Shown in pieces: positions 24,103-32,287 of a stretch of 50,193 nucleotides of DNA. Both the position numbers and the translations under genes were made by a program. A model generated the notes under the pieces. It had not been told where the DNA came from. It did not search any database and worked only from the letters and a program-made list of their open reading frames with translations. This DNA is from a virus: positions 1 to 50,193 of the IMG/VR virus record IMGVR_UViG_3300047470_000529; one strand, written 5' to 3'. Positions within the stretch are counted from its first letter, which is position 1. The number at the start of each line of letters is the position of its first letter.

Positions 24103-24498
24103 TTAGCAGGGCGTCCCGAGGAAGCCGATCAGGACAGGCCCGCCGAATAGCCGGCGCTGGATCTCGGCGAACATTTGGCCCCAGATCGTCGATCCGTATC
24201 CGCCCTTCGCACGCGCCGACACGACACTATCGCTGATCGTGGCAGAAAATGTGCCAGATTTGAAACTGGTCGCCCCAGTGGCCGCCAGCGTTGCGGCGCC
24301 GGCCGGAAGTCCCACGCTGTTGCTCGCCAGTAGATGCGCGGTCAGGTATTCCGTCGCGTCCTGCTGCTCGTCGCCGTAGTTCTCGCCGACGCGCCGCTCG
24401 GCCTTGACCGCCCAGGCGTCGTACTGCGGCTGCGTGAGTGTGGAGAACGCCGGGTGGAGCGTCTGGAACTCGGTTAGGGTGAGGCGGGTGTAGGGCAT
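24103..24498 (-). CDS. DUF4054 head-tail adaptor
   Basis: 131 residues. The N-terminal LTEFQTLHPAFSTLTQPQ block, the YLTAHLLA helix and the central VVSARAKGGYGST segment are typical of DUF4054 neck proteins that contact the portal. It is the first gene after an intrinsic terminator, so it depends on read-through or another promoter. Confidence 0.78.
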   Translation of the reverse strand: MPYTRLTLTEFQTLHPAFSTLTQPQYDAWAVKAERRVGENYGDEQQDATEYLTAHLLASNSVGLPAGAATLAATGATSFKSGTFSATISDSVVSARAKGGYGSTIWGQMFAEIQRRLFGGPVLIGFLGTPC

Positions 24499-24512
24499 CA
24501 GGTGTCCTTACG

Positions 24513-24545
24513 AAAAGGGCCGCCGCGTGCGAAACGAGGCGGCCC
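24513..24545 (-). terminator. Intrinsic terminator after the capsid genes
   Basis: On the minus strand GGGCCGCC (24545-24538) and GGCGGCCC (24524-24517) form an 8-bp GC stem followed by TTTT (24516-24513). It lies between the capsid operon and the neck/tail genes and would reduce transcription from one to the other. Confidence 0.7.
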
Positions 24546-24567
24546 CTGTGTGTGAGCGATGAGCCGC

Positions 24568-24870
24568 TTACTTGGCGGGCTTGGTCAGCGCCTCGACCTG
24601 CTTGGTGAGGTCGGCCTTGTCCTTGGCCAGAGCCTTGTTATCCGCCGTCAGCGCCTCGACCTGCTTGGTGAGGTCGGCGACCTGGGCCGCGAGAGCCTTT
24701 ACTTCGCCGTCGTCGGATGCGGATGCGCCCGGCTTCTTCCCAAGGTCGGGAACCTCGCCAATGATGTCGTCGGCGTCGATCTCGACAGACTGGCCGGGGT
24801 CAATCCAGACGGTGCCGGCCTTGGTATTCACGCCGCGCGGGCCGAGGTGGTAGTTCGTGAGCTTCTTCAT
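24568..24870 (-). CDS. Small coiled-coil protein downstream of the capsid gene
   Basis: 100 residues. The first ~55 are beta-like (TVWIDPGQSVEIDADDI); the rest is a coiled coil made of two copies of ADLTKQVEALT. The coil is encoded by a 32-bp DNA repeat (24584-24615 and 24647-24678), so it can expand or contract by recombination. Possible minor head protein. Confidence 0.6.
   Translation of the reverse strand: MKKLTNYHLGPRGVNTKAGTVWIDPGQSVEIDADDIIGEVPDLGKKPGASASDDGEVKALAAQVADLTKQVEALTADNKALAKDKADLTKQVEALTKPAK
24584..24678 (-). repeat. 32-bp direct repeat within the coiled-coil gene
   Basis: Identical 32-bp copies at 24584-24615 and 24647-24678, 63 bp apart (a whole number of codons). They encode the repeated ADLTKQVEALT heptads. 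Confidence 0.85.
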
Positions 24871-24872
24871 GA

Positions 24873-25820
24873 TCAGATCCCATCCCGGTAGCTGACGCCC
24901 TTGGGGCGATAGATTTCCGTCTGGCCGACGTTCATGATGCCGTCGACGCGCCAGGACATCGAGGACAGCGGGTGCAGCGGCAGGAAGGTGAACGCGCCCG
25001 GCAGGAAGAATTCCAGCACGCCGGGGTTGCGAGCATAGGCGACCATGCGCTTCGTGCCGCCGGCGCCTGCCGTCTCCAGTTCGCGCGCGGGCATGATGTT
25101 CAGCGGCTGACCCGTGATCGCGGTATAGGCGTTGTTCTGCTGCAGGAACGCCAGGACCGTCATGCCGGTGTCGCCCATGCGGGTCGTCGAGGCATCGAGG
25201 AAGCTGGAGGTCGGGAGCAGCAGCGTGTCGGCCAGCTCGGTTTCCTTCGTGCTGGTGTACACGTCGGTCAGCGCGAGGTTGATGTCGCGGGCCTTCTGGT
25301 CTGGGGTCTTCGTGGCCCAGGTCGTGGTCGTGCCAGTTCCGTCTGCCGGAACATTGGCGGTCGGCACCGTTGCGTTGTTCAGCAGGCCGGTGAAGCCCTT
25401 CTCGGTCGAACCGGTCATGGCGCGATCGTAGATGAACTTCTCGCCGATCTTGCGAGCGCCCGAGGCGTCACGGGTGTTGATGTCGACGCCCATCTTCGAG
25501 GCGCGGTTCACTTCCTGCAGCGACAGTTCGTAGCCGCAGCCTGCGAGGTGGAAGTTCGACACGCCCTGGGCCATCTGGGCCGAGGTGTTGGGGATGTCGA
25601 AGCCCTTGCCCGAAAGGTACTCGGCCTTGCCGGCGGGGCCAGTGAGGGATGTGACGATCGTCCCGACATCCCACATGTCGCCGTCTTCGTTGGTCGGGAT
25701 GTACATGGCGTAATTGAACGCCGGGTACTTCTCTTCCATGACGGTCGCATGGGTGCGGTAGAGGGCGGGGCGAGCGAAACCGAAGGCCTGCTGCGCGTCG
25801 GCGAAAATCTGACCGGTCAT
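24873..25820 (-). CDS. Major capsid protein (DUF2184-type)
   Basis: 315 residues. It has a characteristic mid-region (GVSNFHLAGCGYELSLQEVN, then IGEKFIYDRAMTGSTEKGFTG) and a C-terminal LPLHPLSSMSWRVDGIMNVG followed by an IYRPKGV strand typical of HK97-fold capsid proteins of this family. It follows the scaffold/protease and cement-protein genes, the standard order. Confidence 0.88.
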   Translation of the reverse strand: MTGQIFADAQQAFGFARPALYRTHATVMEEKYPAFNYAMYIPTNEDGDMWDVGTIVTSLTGPAGKAEYLSGKGFDIPNTSAQMAQGVSNFHLAGCGYELSLQEVNRASKMGVDINTRDASGARKIGEKFIYDRAMTGSTEKGFTGLLNNATVPTANVPADGTGTTTTWATKTPDQKARDINLALTDVYTSTKETELADTLLLPTSSFLDASTTRMGDTGMTVLAFLQQNNAYTAITGQPLNIMPARELETAGAGGTKRMVAYARNPGVLEFFLPGAFTFLPLHPLSSMSWRVDGIMNVGQTEIYRPKGVSYRDGI

Positions 25821-25832
25821 TATTGTGCCCCC

Positions 25833-26306
25833 TTAGCGGCGCACGATACGGCAGATGCCGTTCGTTACGGTTTCGTCTGCGATCCATCCGGTCGCGATGT
25901 GGGTTGCGTCAGCGGCAGTGGAGCCGATGCCGTCTGCCGCGCCTGCGCCCGTACCAACGGTGATCGCAGCGTCATCGACGACTGCACCGGTCACCGTGAC
26001 GTAGATCGCGCCATCGGTGAGGATGCCGGCCGTGGCGTACTGCGGGTACGTGTCGACCGCGCCGGTGATGACGGCGGGGACGATGCCCCGGTCAGCGATG
26101 GCCCAACCGTAGAAGGTTGCGAGCGTGCCGACGGTGGTGATGCAGCCGTGGTCGTTGGCACCGCGATAGAGCGGGGCGCCGAAGGCAGCGCCTGCAGCGG
26201 ATTCGACCGTGCGGCTGATGCGGTTGGAGGTTTCGCCGTTGGCGATCATGCCGGGGTAGCCCTTGGGGTAGTCCTCGGCGTAGGTGGTCTGAATCGTGAT
26301 TGCCAT
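25833..26306 (-). CDS. Structural cement / head decoration protein (DUF2190-like)
   Basis: 157 residues. The N-terminal DYPKGYPGMIANGETSNR, the IADRGIVPAVITGAVDTYPQ segment and the VTVTGAVVDDAAITVGTG run match phage structural cement proteins that sit with DUF2213 and DUF2184 genes. It stabilises the capsid surface. Confidence 0.75.
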   Translation of the reverse strand: MAITIQTTYAEDYPKGYPGMIANGETSNRISRTVESAAGAAFGAPLYRGANDHGCITTVGTLATFYGWAIADRGIVPAVITGAVDTYPQYATAGILTDGAIYVTVTGAVVDDAAITVGTGAGAADGIGSTAADATHIATGWIADETVTNGICRIVRR

Positions 26307-26318
26307 GATAGTGGCTCC

Positions 26319-27479
26319 TTACGCTGCGGCCGAGGTGGCAGGGGTTTTCCAGGCGTTGCGGCGGGCTTCCGAAGCCTTCCGCTGCGCATCGGCGAGGGTG
26401 GTCTGCGCGTCGAGCGTGACGACCGGCGAACCGATCGGCTGCACCTCCTGGTCATCGACCTTCGTGTCCTTGGTCAGGACCGCGAACGAAGCGGCGATCT
26501 GGTCGGCGGTCCATTCCTTGGCCGTGTCGCCCATCTTCGCGGTGACGGTCGCGGCCATGATCTGGCCCTCGTCCATCGCATCGGTGACGGTGACGCCCAG
26601 CGCCTTCGCGCGGCCGGCGGTCAGCAGCAGCGCCTTGCCGGCGTCACGAAGCTGCGCCGGGGTCGGCTTGGCGTCCTTCACCTGCTGTTCGAGCGTGGTG
26701 ATCTTCGCGTCCTTGGTCTGGCCCTCGGCAGTGAGGGTGGACACCTTGCCGGTCAGGTCGGTGACCTGGGTGGCGGCGGTGTCGCGCGCGGCGATGAGGG
26801 TGGCGATGGTCGTGGCGGCGGTGTCCACGTTCGATACGTCGACGGACAGCCCATCGATGACTACAATCTTCGGCACAGGGCTCTCCTGGGTGAGGGAATC
26901 GAGGATGTTGGAGGGGAGGGCATCGCAGACGGCGAAACCGTCCTTGATGGCGCATTCGGAACCGGCGCGGCCGCGATCGACCAGCGCGACATGGTTTCCG
27001 GCGATGGAGGTCTGGCGCGCCTGGCACTTGGTGCCGTCGGCTGCGGTGAAGTCGCCGAATTCGAGGTCGGCGCTGTAGCCGTTGCTCAGTTCGCGCTTGC
27101 CGGCGTCCACCTTGGCGATGGCGCTGGCGTCGGTCAGCAGGAGGTCGAAGGCCAGATACCCGCCTTCCTCCCACTTGGCGCCCATGATGGTGCCGCGCGA
27201 TAGTTCGCGGTGGTTATCGGCGGTGACGGCGACCGAAGGGTGGTTGTCGGTGATCGGCTTGCCGATGAAGCTGTGGACGGCCTTGTGATCGAAGACGGTC
27301 TTTTCGTCCCGCAGCACCTTCACGATCGCGGTGTCGCGCAGACCGTGCTTGTTGTCGGGGTCTACCTCAGTGCCAGCATAGTCATAGACGCCGGTACGCG
27401 CAGCCCGCGCGCGGACAGCCAAATAGCCGTCGCTGGTGCGGCGCGGGGCGTCTAGCGTGAGGCTGTCGGCAAAGTACAT
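26319..27479 (-). CDS. DUF2213 capsid scaffold/protease
   Basis: 386 residues from the ATG at 27479 (a GTG at 27488 is the alternative; neither has a Shine-Dalgarno). The N-terminal ~190 residues are the DUF2213 domain (RTGVYDYAGTEV; HSFIGKPITDNHPS; RELSNGYSADLEFGDF; IAGNHVALVDRGRAG), a prohead-protease-like fold. A coiled coil (about 215-290) probably acts as the scaffold. A late-promoter element ends 11 nt before the ATG. Confidence 0.85.
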   Translation of the reverse strand: MYFADSLTLDAPRRTSDGYLAVRARAARTGVYDYAGTEVDPDNKHGLRDTAIVKVLRDEKTVFDHKAVHSFIGKPITDNHPSVAVTADNHRELSRGTIMGAKWEEGGYLAFDLLLTDASAIAKVDAGKRELSNGYSADLEFGDFTAADGTKCQARQTSIAGNHVALVDRGRAGSECAIKDGFAVCDALPSNILDSLTQESPVPKIVVIDGLSVDVSNVDTAATTIATLIAARDTAATQVTDLTGKVSTLTAEGQTKDAKITTLEQQVKDAKPTPAQLRDAGKALLLTAGRAKALGVTVTDAMDEGQIMAATVTAKMGDTAKEWTADQIAASFAVLTKDTKVDDQEVQPIGSPVVTLDAQTTLADAQRKASEARRNAWKTPATSAAA

Positions 27480-27490
27480 GGCCCGCACGA

Positions 27491-27519
27491 TATGGGCGAG
27501 CGCCGTTGCGGTTTACCGC
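27491..27519 (-). promoter_or_regulatory. Late-promoter element, scaffold/protease copy
   Basis: Minus strand GCGGTAA (27519-27513), 18 nt, CATA (27494-27491), 11 nt, then the ATG at 27479. GCGGTAA is here part of a short palindrome, GCGGT-TT-ACCGC (27508-27519). Confidence 0.6.
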
Positions 27520-27558
27520 CGTTGTTTTAACGTGTTGGTTCTACAAAGGAGAATCAGT

Positions 27559-27693
27559 TTGGACAACAATCAGGCACTCGCAATTATCACTGCTTTGCGC
27601 GGCATCCAGCAGCAGCAAGAACAGCAGACGGAGGCACTCAAGAAGATTGCCGAGGCTCTCGTAAAGCTCGATCAAACGGCACAGCTTAAGTAA
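27559..27693 (+). CDS. 44-residue coiled-coil protein on the opposite strand
   Basis: TTG start at 27559 with AAAGGAG 7 nt upstream. The product is one amphipathic helix rich in Gln (IQQQQEQQTEALKKIAEAL). It lies on the plus strand between two minus-strand head genes, like a tiny moron, and its stop is 2 nt from the convergent gene's stop. Function unknown. Confidence 0.55.
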   Translation: MDNNQALAIITALRGIQQQQEQQTEALKKIAEALVKLDQTAQLK

Positions 27694-27695
27694 CC

Positions 27696-28499
27696 TCAGT
27701 CAAACGTAACCACCGCTTGCGACCTGCACCCGCAGTAAGGCAACCGCCCAGGTAGATCCTGCGGCGCCGTAGCATCGGTGTAATCCTTGCCGTCCCGCGC
27801 TGCGTGCTCGGGGCGGTAGTGGAGCTTATGGCTCGATCGCCACTTCCACGTATCGATGCCCGCTTCCCGCCGGCGCTCTTCGGCGAGCGCGCTGGTTAGC
27901 TTCGTGAGCTGGTCGGAGGCGATCCGAACCGACCTGTCGCGGCCCAGCCCGGTCTTTTCACGGATCGCCTTAGCCACGTCGCGCGCCGGGGTGCGGTTCG
28001 TCAGCCCGTCGAATACCGCGGCGCCGATGCGCTGGCGCACTTGGTCGCTGACGTCCTGCACCAGCGCCGTGTTCCACTGGATTGTCGTCTCCAGGCTGGC
28101 GCGGACATCGCCGGCGCCGAGCATCGTATCGAGATCAACGCCGGTGGCGCTCAATACGGCCCCTCGCCACTTCCCGCGCTGCCACTTCTCGACATTGAGC
28201 GCCCAATCCCGAAGCGATGGGGTAAGCAGCAGCACCAGGCGGTTCACCTCCCCTGCCGCGCTGTCGATCTCGGCTTTCACGTCAGCGGGGGAATCGGTGG
28301 TCAGTTCGCTGATGGTGCGGGCGTATTCGGCCTCGATGCGGGGGAGGGCGTTCGTCCAGGCGGTGATGACTGGCAGATAGACAGCCCGGTAAAGGTCGGT
28401 GGCCAGCACAGCCGGGGGCACGATGTCGCGCAGGACGATGCTCGACCGGCGGATATTGCGCTGCCGGCGGGCGAGGGTGGCTAGGTCGAAGCGGGGCAT
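27696..28499 (-). CDS. Head morphogenesis / minor head protein (SPP1 gp7 / Mu gpF-like)
   Basis: 267 residues. It has a helical N-terminal region, then TGLGRDRSVRIASDQLTKLTSA with WKWRSSHKLHYRPEHAARDGK and a C-terminal GRLPYCGCRSQ, the conserved end of SPP1-gp7/Mu-F proteins. They sit at the portal vertex. ATGA-coupled to a small membrane-protein gene. Confidence 0.82.
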   Translation of the reverse strand: MPRFDLATLARRQRNIRRSSIVLRDIVPPAVLATDLYRAVYLPVITAWTNALPRIEAEYARTISELTTDSPADVKAEIDSAAGEVNRLVLLLTPSLRDWALNVEKWQRGKWRGAVLSATGVDLDTMLGAGDVRASLETTIQWNTALVQDVSDQVRQRIGAAVFDGLTNRTPARDVAKAIREKTGLGRDRSVRIASDQLTKLTSALAEERRREAGIDTWKWRSSHKLHYRPEHAARDGKDYTDATAPQDLPGRLPYCGCRSQAVVTFD

Positions 28500-28657
28500 C
28501 AGCGTGACGGGCGAGGTGGCTCAGGTGATCCCGGTGGCGCAGGAGGCGGCACGCGCGGGCGAACCGAACCGCGGCCGCGTCCCGCCAACACGAAAGGCGC
28601 CAGCAGCAGCAATGCCGAGATCAGGATGAAGGCGGCGGGGTCGTAGGGGAAGCTCAT
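28499..28657 (-). CDS. 52-residue membrane protein between portal and head morphogenesis genes
   Basis: ATGA overlaps at both ends. It has one hydrophobic segment (about 9-25, AAFILISALLLLAPFVL), then an Arg-rich turn and a Pro-rich tail (PPPAPPGSPEPPRP). It would be a single-pass membrane peptide made with the head genes. Function unknown. Confidence 0.6.
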   Translation of the reverse strand: MSFPYDPAAFILISALLLLAPFVLAGRGRGSVRPRVPPPAPPGSPEPPRPSR

Positions 28658-30618
28658 GCCTCAGTCACCTTCGATTTCCAGTCGAGGTCCAGCGGCTCGA
28701 ACAGTTCCGGCCCGAACTCCAGTGCGCCAGCGAACGGCTTGAGCGCGTCGAGGTCGAAGTGGGCCGGCACATCGAACGAGATGGTCACATGTGGCTGATA
28801 GCCCTCGAAGTCGTGCGAGCCGCCAGCCTCGATCATGGAGCGGTGCCGCCCCTCAATGTCGTAGGACGCGAACAGCAGCACCACGGCGCTCGGGCCAAGC
28901 CGCTCGATCGCGCGCGGGCCGCCGGGCTTCACGCGCACATGGCCGTTCTCGTCACCGCTCCAGCCTTCGCCCATCTTCATGGGGTCGACAGGGGTACGCG
29001 AGTAGAGGACGGTGACGTGCATATCGTCGGCAGTGAGCGTGGACTTGAAGCCGTTCGCCTTGGCCCAAGCGATGATCTCGGTGCCGTTCAGGAGCTTGCG
29101 CTGGACGTAGAGCGGGCGCGGGGCGGCGTCGACGAAGAAAGCTGCCGCATCATTGGCGGCACGGCGGGGCGGCGCGCTTCCATTCGAACCGCCCGTGCCG
29201 GCAGATTTCGGATCACCTCCTTCGCTCGACTGTAGCGCTGACGGATCGCTGCCATCAGGGCTTGGGTTGAGGCCGAATCTCTCGTCTTCGGGCAGTTCGG
29301 CAAGCGCGCCATCGAGGCCAGGCATCCACCCGTTCTCGGACATGCTGTTCTGATAGGCTTTGGCGTAGGCCTCATCGGGGATCGCGCCAGACATGCGAGC
29401 GATCTCGGCGGCCTCGGTCCAGGTCTTGAACCGCGTAGTTTCCTCTGCCTCAGTGGGCGTGGAGAGCGGCGCGAACTTATACCATACCTCTGGCGGGCGC
29501 GATCCAAGCGCGGAGGGGATAAGCGCTGCGTCGATCTGGTCGAGGCAGGGGACGAGTTCAAGGTTCTGGCCCATCGCGACTTCGCGGTTCCAGTTGTCGC
29601 GGTCGTGATCTCCGCTGGCGTTAAGGCCGCCAGGCGATCGACCCTGCAACACCGTGAACGGGATGCCTGACACCGCGGCAATCCGCTGGTCGAATGCGTC
29701 CATCATCGCGGGGATACCGTTCCACGACACTTGATAGTCGTCAATTTTCTCGCTCGGGCTGGTCCCGTCTCCGGTGTCGTACAGCGTCCCGTTGAGAACG
29801 CTTTCGCTCAGAGCGATGGCGCTCATACGGCGGTTCATGCGCTCCTGACCGCCAGGCTTCGAGATGCTGTCGGTCAGGTTGGGGATGCCGATGCGCAGCA
29901 GTTTGGCCTTGCGGATCAGAGCGGCAAACCATGCCTGGGCGTTGTCCGACCGCTCCACCGACTTCCACAGCCGGACAAGGCGCGATTTCCCCCAGAATGC
30001 TTGATCCGAACTGACACCGTTGCCGGCCATCAGCGGATCGCCACGGAAACAAACGACGCGCGATGGATGGAACTCGGTTTGCAGGTTACCGATCTTGTAG
30101 GACTTCGGCATGCCGTAATCAGGGCTGGATAGTTCTTGCTCGATCTCAACGAGCGTGATCTGATCCTTGTGAACCACGTTGATTGCGACGAGGCCGCCTT
30201 CGCGCGTGACATTGATGGGTTCGGCATGATTCCCGGCCGTGACCAGGATCAGGGCACCGCCACCTAGGCCGCGCAGGATTTCAGCGGTTTTGATTTTGGC
30301 AACCAACCCTAGGCGCTTTTCCTCGGCCTCCAGCTTCTCGATCTGTTCTTGATCCGCCTGCCAGTCGCGCCATTCGCGCACACGATCGTTGGCCGGTAGC
30401 TCGATGACCCGCTGCATCATCCCGCTCGCGCAGTAGGCGGCATAGGCAAGCTGGGGCGCGAACATGCGAGACATCGCGCCGCCGAACTGTTGCATCGGGC
30501 TACCCGCGAACTCAATCGCCTCCGTGATCCCGTCGTTCAAATTACGCGGCACCGGGGATTGCGTGGGGGTAGCGGCGAAAGGCGTACCGCTCGCGTCGAG
30601 AATGGGGGAGCCTGCCAT
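28654..30618 (-). CDS. Portal protein (DUF1073) with C-terminal Acb1-like 2H phosphodiesterase domain
   Basis: 654 residues from the ATG at 30618. Residues ~30-470 form a DUF1073-type portal (IEFAGSPMQQFGGAMSRMF; GIPFTVLQGRSPGGLNASGD). Residues ~500-654 contain two HxT motifs (DDMHVTVLYS, His534/Thr536; YQPHVTISFD, His610/Thr612), the active-site signature of 2H phosphodiesterases. This matches Acb1, which degrades the cyclic nucleotide signals of CBASS defence. The fusion may serve defence evasion as well as packaging. A longer start at 30666 would overlap terminase. A late-promoter element ends 10 nt before the ATG, which has no Shine-Dalgarno. Confidence 0.85.
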   Translation of the reverse strand: MAGSPILDASGTPFAATPTQSPVPRNLNDGITEAIEFAGSPMQQFGGAMSRMFAPQLAYAAYCASGMMQRVIELPANDRVREWRDWQADQEQIEKLEAEEKRLGLVAKIKTAEILRGLGGGALILVTAGNHAEPINVTREGGLVAINVVHKDQITLVEIEQELSSPDYGMPKSYKIGNLQTEFHPSRVVCFRGDPLMAGNGVSSDQAFWGKSRLVRLWKSVERSDNAQAWFAALIRKAKLLRIGIPNLTDSISKPGGQERMNRRMSAIALSESVLNGTLYDTGDGTSPSEKIDDYQVSWNGIPAMMDAFDQRIAAVSGIPFTVLQGRSPGGLNASGDHDRDNWNREVAMGQNLELVPCLDQIDAALIPSALGSRPPEVWYKFAPLSTPTEAEETTRFKTWTEAAEIARMSGAIPDEAYAKAYQNSMSENGWMPGLDGALAELPEDERFGLNPSPDGSDPSALQSSEGGDPKSAGTGGSNGSAPPRRAANDAAAFFVDAAPRPLYVQRKLLNGTEIIAWAKANGFKSTLTADDMHVTVLYSRTPVDPMKMGEGWSGDENGHVRVKPGGPRAIERLGPSAVVLLFASYDIEGRHRSMIEAGGSHDFEGYQPHVTISFDVPAHFDLDALKPFAGALEFGPELFEPLDLDWKSKVTEA

Positions 30619-30628
30619 AGGGGCACGG

Positions 30629-30657
30629 TACGTTTCGGGATGGCAGGATTTTACCGC
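30629..30657 (-). promoter_or_regulatory. Late-promoter element, portal copy
   Basis: Minus strand GCGGTAA (30657-30651), 18 nt, CGTA (30632-30629), 10 nt, then the portal ATG at 30618. It occupies most of the 41-bp gap after terminase. Confidence 0.62.
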
Positions 30658-30659
30658 TG

Positions 30660-32048
30660 TCACCATGCGTCTGGGTTGTAGGTTGCGCCGCCCATCATCA
30701 GCTCAGTCATAGCCCACACCAGCGCATCGGCTCTGTCTGGTGAGCCCTCGCCGACGTACCCGGACGCGGTGAAGTTGCACATCTGGTCCTCAAGGTCGGG
30801 CAAGCTACCAACGTGGCTGACCTTGCCCTGCTCGTACAGCGCGGCGATCGGCTCGGCGCGGATCACCTTGCCGCGGGTAGCTGTGACCTCTTTGAAACGA
30901 GGGATGCGCCGATCCCCCGCAGCGCGGATTACCGCGCCGACCATCGCGCCTCCAAAGTTCTTCTCAGCGACAACACAATCCGCTTCCCACTTTTCGGCCA
31001 TATCAGCGACTCGCCGGCCCCAGCCCTCGGGCGATAGCTGGCAGGTGGCATCCTCCAACACGTAGGCCCGACCATCCACGCCCTTGCCTGCGACCACTAT
31101 GCCGATATCATCGCCTCCGCCGTCGCCTTTGGTGCCCGATGGGTCGACGGCAACCACGATGCGCTGCATGTCGGGCAGATCGCCCTTCGCTACCCGGAAG
31201 CGATCGATGCCCGGTATTTCGCCGCCCTCGGTTACCCGGTCCTCAATCGTCCAGAGCGCCCCGTTGACCTCGCTGGCCCACTCACCCTTTTCAAAACGCA
31301 GGCGCTGGGCCGCGCTCATGTTGGCGAGGATCTCGAAATATTTGGGCGGCAGGTTGGCGGCGTTGTCGGCCGGGTTGACCAGCATCTCGGCATAGTCGTC
31401 GGGGTCGGCCAGCTTCTCCTTGGTGCCGGGCTTCATCTTGGCGCGGAACAGCACATACGACCAGTGCAGCTTAGACGGCGGGTTGCAGTCGAAGTAGGCC
31501 TTGAGGGGCAGGTGGGTGCGACCAGTCGCAGCGGCAATCGCGGGATCAAGCGGGACGTTTTGCGCCAAGCGGGACATCGCCATTTCGACCGAGGACCAGG
31601 CGATCTGGCTGCTCTCGTTGAAGTACAGCGTGACGTACTCGGCGCCCAGGATTTTCTCGACGCGCTCCTTGTCGTCGAGGCCGCCGATCCAGATTTGCGA
31701 GCCGTTCGGAAACTCGATGTAGAAGTCGGTCTTGTTCCAGGTCACCGCCAAGCCGGGGAAGCACAGCTTGAGCACCTTGGGCAGGGTGTCCGACCAGATC
31801 GACGTCTTCGCGTGGTTGAACCGGAAGCGGAATATCGCATGCCGGCCGCCGGGCGCGTTGATGGCCCGCTGACAGATGGCGCGGATCAGCAGGAACGTCT
31901 TGCCCGAGCGCGAGCCGCCCCGGAGCATGATGTTGGTGGCAGCGCTGGCGAGCAGGTCGCGCGCCTCCTCCTGCTTTGGGGTGAGTTTGGCGATCGGCGG
32001 GCCGCCGTTGTGACCTATGCCGGGTGCTATCTTGGCGGGTGCGTTCAC
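30660..32048 (-). CDS. terL: Terminase large subunit
   Basis: 462 residues from the GTG at 32048 (GTGA overlap). Walker A GGSRSGKT (44-51), Walker B YVTLYFNES (138-146), and an RNase-H-like nuclease domain with VVAVDPSG, VVAEKNFGG and the C-terminal DRADALVWAM. It cuts and pumps the DNA concatemer into proheads. An in-frame start at 32180 would lie within the upstream gene. Confidence 0.95.
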   Translation of the reverse strand: MNAPAKIAPGIGHNGGPPIAKLTPKQEEARDLLASAATNIMLRGGSRSGKTFLLIRAICQRAINAPGGRHAIFRFRFNHAKTSIWSDTLPKVLKLCFPGLAVTWNKTDFYIEFPNGSQIWIGGLDDKERVEKILGAEYVTLYFNESSQIAWSSVEMAMSRLAQNVPLDPAIAAATGRTHLPLKAYFDCNPPSKLHWSYVLFRAKMKPGTKEKLADPDDYAEMLVNPADNAANLPPKYFEILANMSAAQRLRFEKGEWASEVNGALWTIEDRVTEGGEIPGIDRFRVAKGDLPDMQRIVVAVDPSGTKGDGGGDDIGIVVAGKGVDGRAYVLEDATCQLSPEGWGRRVADMAEKWEADCVVAEKNFGGAMVGAVIRAAGDRRIPRFKEVTATRGKVIRAEPIAALYEQGKVSHVGSLPDLEDQMCNFTASGYVGEGSPDRADALVWAMTELMMGGATYNPDAW

Positions 32049-32287
32049 AGAAGTCCTGAACGCTCTGCCCAAGCGGCAAAAGCCCGCTCGACACCACGAC
32101 GGGCAGAGCTCTTGCCCTTCACGTGCCCGAAACCCTTCGCGATCCATTTCACGGTCACGCCATCGACCTTGTACCACCACGTAGACGGGTCATCGTTGAG
32201 ATTGCCGATCATGCCGATGGGGCTTTCGCCAAGGTAGGCGATCTCTGAAACGCCGTGAAACGCTTCCCACCGCAAACGCACACTCAC
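32045..32287 (-). CDS. Small protein between the terminase subunits
   Basis: 80 residues, GTG start, GTGA overlaps on both sides. The block PSTWWYKVDGVTVKWIAKGFG (about 35-55) is a compact beta fold and the C-terminus is a basic helix. It may be a terminase accessory protein. Confidence 0.6.
   Translation of the reverse strand: MSVRLRWEAFHGVSEIAYLGESPIGMIGNLNDDPSTWWYKVDGVTVKWIAKGFGHVKGKSSARRGVERAFAAWAERSGLL

Noticed and set aside
24972-27203. A 743-codon plus-strand open frame opposite the capsid, cement and scaffold genes
   Set aside because: It is an antisense shadow of three well-supported head genes. The protein is low-complexity Gly/Arg/Asp sequence with no domain.
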